Shown piece by piece: positions 4,757 to 5,567 of a DNA stretch of 5,567 nucleotides. The notes under the pieces were generated by a model. It saw nothing but the letters and a program-made list of their open reading frames with translations. It made no database searches and was not told the DNA's origin. Source of the stretch: Prevotella sp. Lineage in GTDB: Bacteria > Bacteroidota > Bacteroidia > Bacteroidales > Bacteroidaceae. The stretch covers positions 1 through 5,567 of the forward strand of contig JAIJUV010000175.1 of assembly GCA_022732315.1 (NCBI GenBank), in the 5' to 3' direction. Each line of letters opens with the position of its first letter. Positions within the stretch are counted from its first letter, which is position 1. The position numbers were made by a program, and so were the translations under genes.

Positions 4757-5495
4757 CAACTAACGATTTTAGGAATGCTTCCGCCTCTTTCAGCGTCTCC
4801 TGCTTTCCCACATCCATCAGCTTGAGGTCGTTCTTCACATATCCCTCGATACGAACCTTGTCGCAATGCTTCAGATAGAAATCCATGATAGGGAACTTAT
4901 CTGGCTCCTCCTCCATCAGCGGGAAGAGCGATGGGGCTACCATGTGAATGCCCGAGAAAGCATACATCTTATAATCTTTGGGATTGAGGTTCGGATAAGG
5001 ACTCTTCACCTCGCCCGTCTCAATATTCGTCCATCCCACCAGTCGCATACTGTCATCGAAGAGGAGATAACGCTTGGTCTTGCGCTCACTAACCATCAGT
5101 CGGGCAGCTATCATATCCTGGCTCTCCATCTGGTAGAACTTCTTCAGGTCCACATTACTTAATATATCAACATTGTGGATGAGGATAGGCTCCGAAGATT
5201 CAAAGAGCGGCCATGCCTTCCTGATGCCTCCACCCGTTTCTAAAAGCTTGTCGCTTTCGTCGCTGATGCGGATGTCCATGCCGAAGTTATCGTTCTCTCG
5301 AAGATAGTCGATGATTTGCTGGGAGAAATGATGCACGTTCACTACAATGCGAGTGAAACCTGCATCCTTCAACTGAAAGATGACACGTTTGAGCAAAGGT
5401 TCTCCTCCGACACTTACCAGAGCCTTCGGAATGCGGTCGGTAAGTGGCTTAAGGCGAGTGCCCAAACCTGCTGCGAATATCATTGCTTGCATCAT
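4746..5495 (-). CDS. Sugar-phosphate nucleotidyltransferase, MurU-like
   Basis: This NTP-transferase (GT-A fold) enzyme transfers a nucleotidyl group to a sugar 1-phosphate. It has 249 residues. The N-terminus MQAMIFAAGLGTRLKPLT (2-19) holds the GxGTRL nucleotide-binding loop, followed by PKAL (23-26). LETGGGIRKA (85-94) and HNVDIL (107-112, with metal-binding Asp110) follow. FSGIH (180-184) and KLMDVGKQET (225-234, second acidic residue Asp228) complete the site. The closest family I recall is MurNAc-1-phosphate uridylyltransferase MurU of the peptidoglycan-recycling AmgK-MurU route; mannose-1-phosphate guanylyltransferase-like enzymes are the main alternative, and substrate cannot be fixed here. 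An AmgK-type kinase might lie upstream, outside the window. The start may be either of two adjacent ATGs (5495, 5492). Its promoter is at 5525-5556, and guaA lies downstream. The last codons overlap a repeat. Confidence 0.88.
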   Translation of the reverse strand: MMQAMIFAAGLGTRLKPLTDRIPKALVSVGGEPLLKRVIFQLKDAGFTRIVVNVHHFSQQIIDYLRENDNFGMDIRISDESDKLLETGGGIRKAWPLFESSEPILIHNVDILSNVDLKKFYQMESQDMIAARLMVSERKTKRYLLFDDSMRLVGWTNIETGEVKSPYPNLNPKDYKMYAFSGIHMVAPSLFPLMEEEPDKFPIMDFYLKHCDKVRIEGYVKNDLKLMDVGKQETLKEAEAFLKSLVDSL

Positions 5496-5519
5496 TGCTA
5501 AATAGCTATTTTAAAATGT

Positions 5520-5565
5520 GCGTGCAAATTTACTAACTTTTTGCGAGATAGCCAAATTTGCACGC
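5520..5565. repeat. Perfect 12-bp inverted repeat overlapping the promoter, possible operator
   Basis: GCGTGCAAATTT (5520-5531) and AAATTTGCACGC (5554-5565) are exact reverse complements separated by 22 bases, so their centres are 34 bases apart. The -7 and -33 elements lie partly in the two arms. Promoter consensus explains AAATTT and TTTG, but not the shared GCGTGC outer part. It could be a repressor binding pair or part of a divergent promoter for a gene beyond the right edge. Confidence 0.6.
5525..5556 (-). promoter_or_regulatory. Bacteroidota-type promoter for the nucleotidyltransferase (and possibly guaA)
   Basis: On the minus strand TTTG (5556-5553) and TAAATTTG (5532-5525) are separated by exactly 20 bases, a full match to the TTTG / TAnnTTTG consensus. 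Transcription should start about 5518, giving a short leader of roughly 24 bases before the ATG at 5495. Both elements fall in the arms of a perfect 12-bp inverted repeat (5520-5531 and 5554-5565). Confidence 0.85.
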
Positions 5566-5567
5566 TA

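Overview
The window reads as a typical Bacteroidota chromosome segment, most likely Bacteroidales and probably Prevotellaceae (Prevotella/Segatella-like). Supporting this are the protein sequences, the AT-rich spacers, the general absence of Shine-Dalgarno sequences, and two promoters that fit the Bacteroidota housekeeping consensus (TTTG, about 20 bases, TAnnTTTG). The genus is an inference. I see no tRNA, rRNA, CRISPR array, transposase or phage gene.

Layout, left to right. Bases 1-78 are the first 26 codons of a minus-strand type I glyceraldehyde-3-phosphate dehydrogenase gene (gap). It has a clear promoter at 209-240 and a roughly 120-base leader that can encode two tiny overlapping peptides. 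mscL, the large-conductance mechanosensitive channel, runs on the plus strand (373-813). It converges on a minus-strand three-gene cassette, with a strong hairpin (873-934) between them. Read in its own direction, the cassette is: an ECF sigma factor (1968-2510), a small one-TM protein that looks like its anti-sigma partner (1521-1883), and a periplasmic LTxxQ (Spy/CpxP/CnrX-like) protein (972-1469). Bases 2511-3053 hold no conventional gene but are rich in structure: a fragment resembling mscL, a possible 30-codon ORF with an unusually good Shine-Dalgarno sequence, a perfect 30-bp inverted repeat, and two tandem intrinsic terminators for guaA. Next come guaA (GMP synthase, 3054-4664) and a MurU-like sugar-phosphate nucleotidyltransferase (4746-5495), both minus strand. 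They are separated by a TTATAGT heptamer array that can fold into a branched structure. The nucleotidyltransferase promoter, at the right edge, lies inside a perfect 12-bp inverted repeat.

How it works together. guaA, gap and the nucleotidyltransferase are metabolic genes (GMP synthesis, glycolysis, and probably cell-wall sugar recycling or activation). mscL protects against osmotic downshock. The sigma/anti-sigma/LTxxQ cassette is the best candidate for a little-described system. Its order and parts resemble the CnrH-CnrY-CnrX design (sigma factor, membrane tether, periplasmic sensor), which suggests an envelope-stress or metal-responsive regulon of unknown signal. The non-coding structures are directly visible; their functions are inferred.
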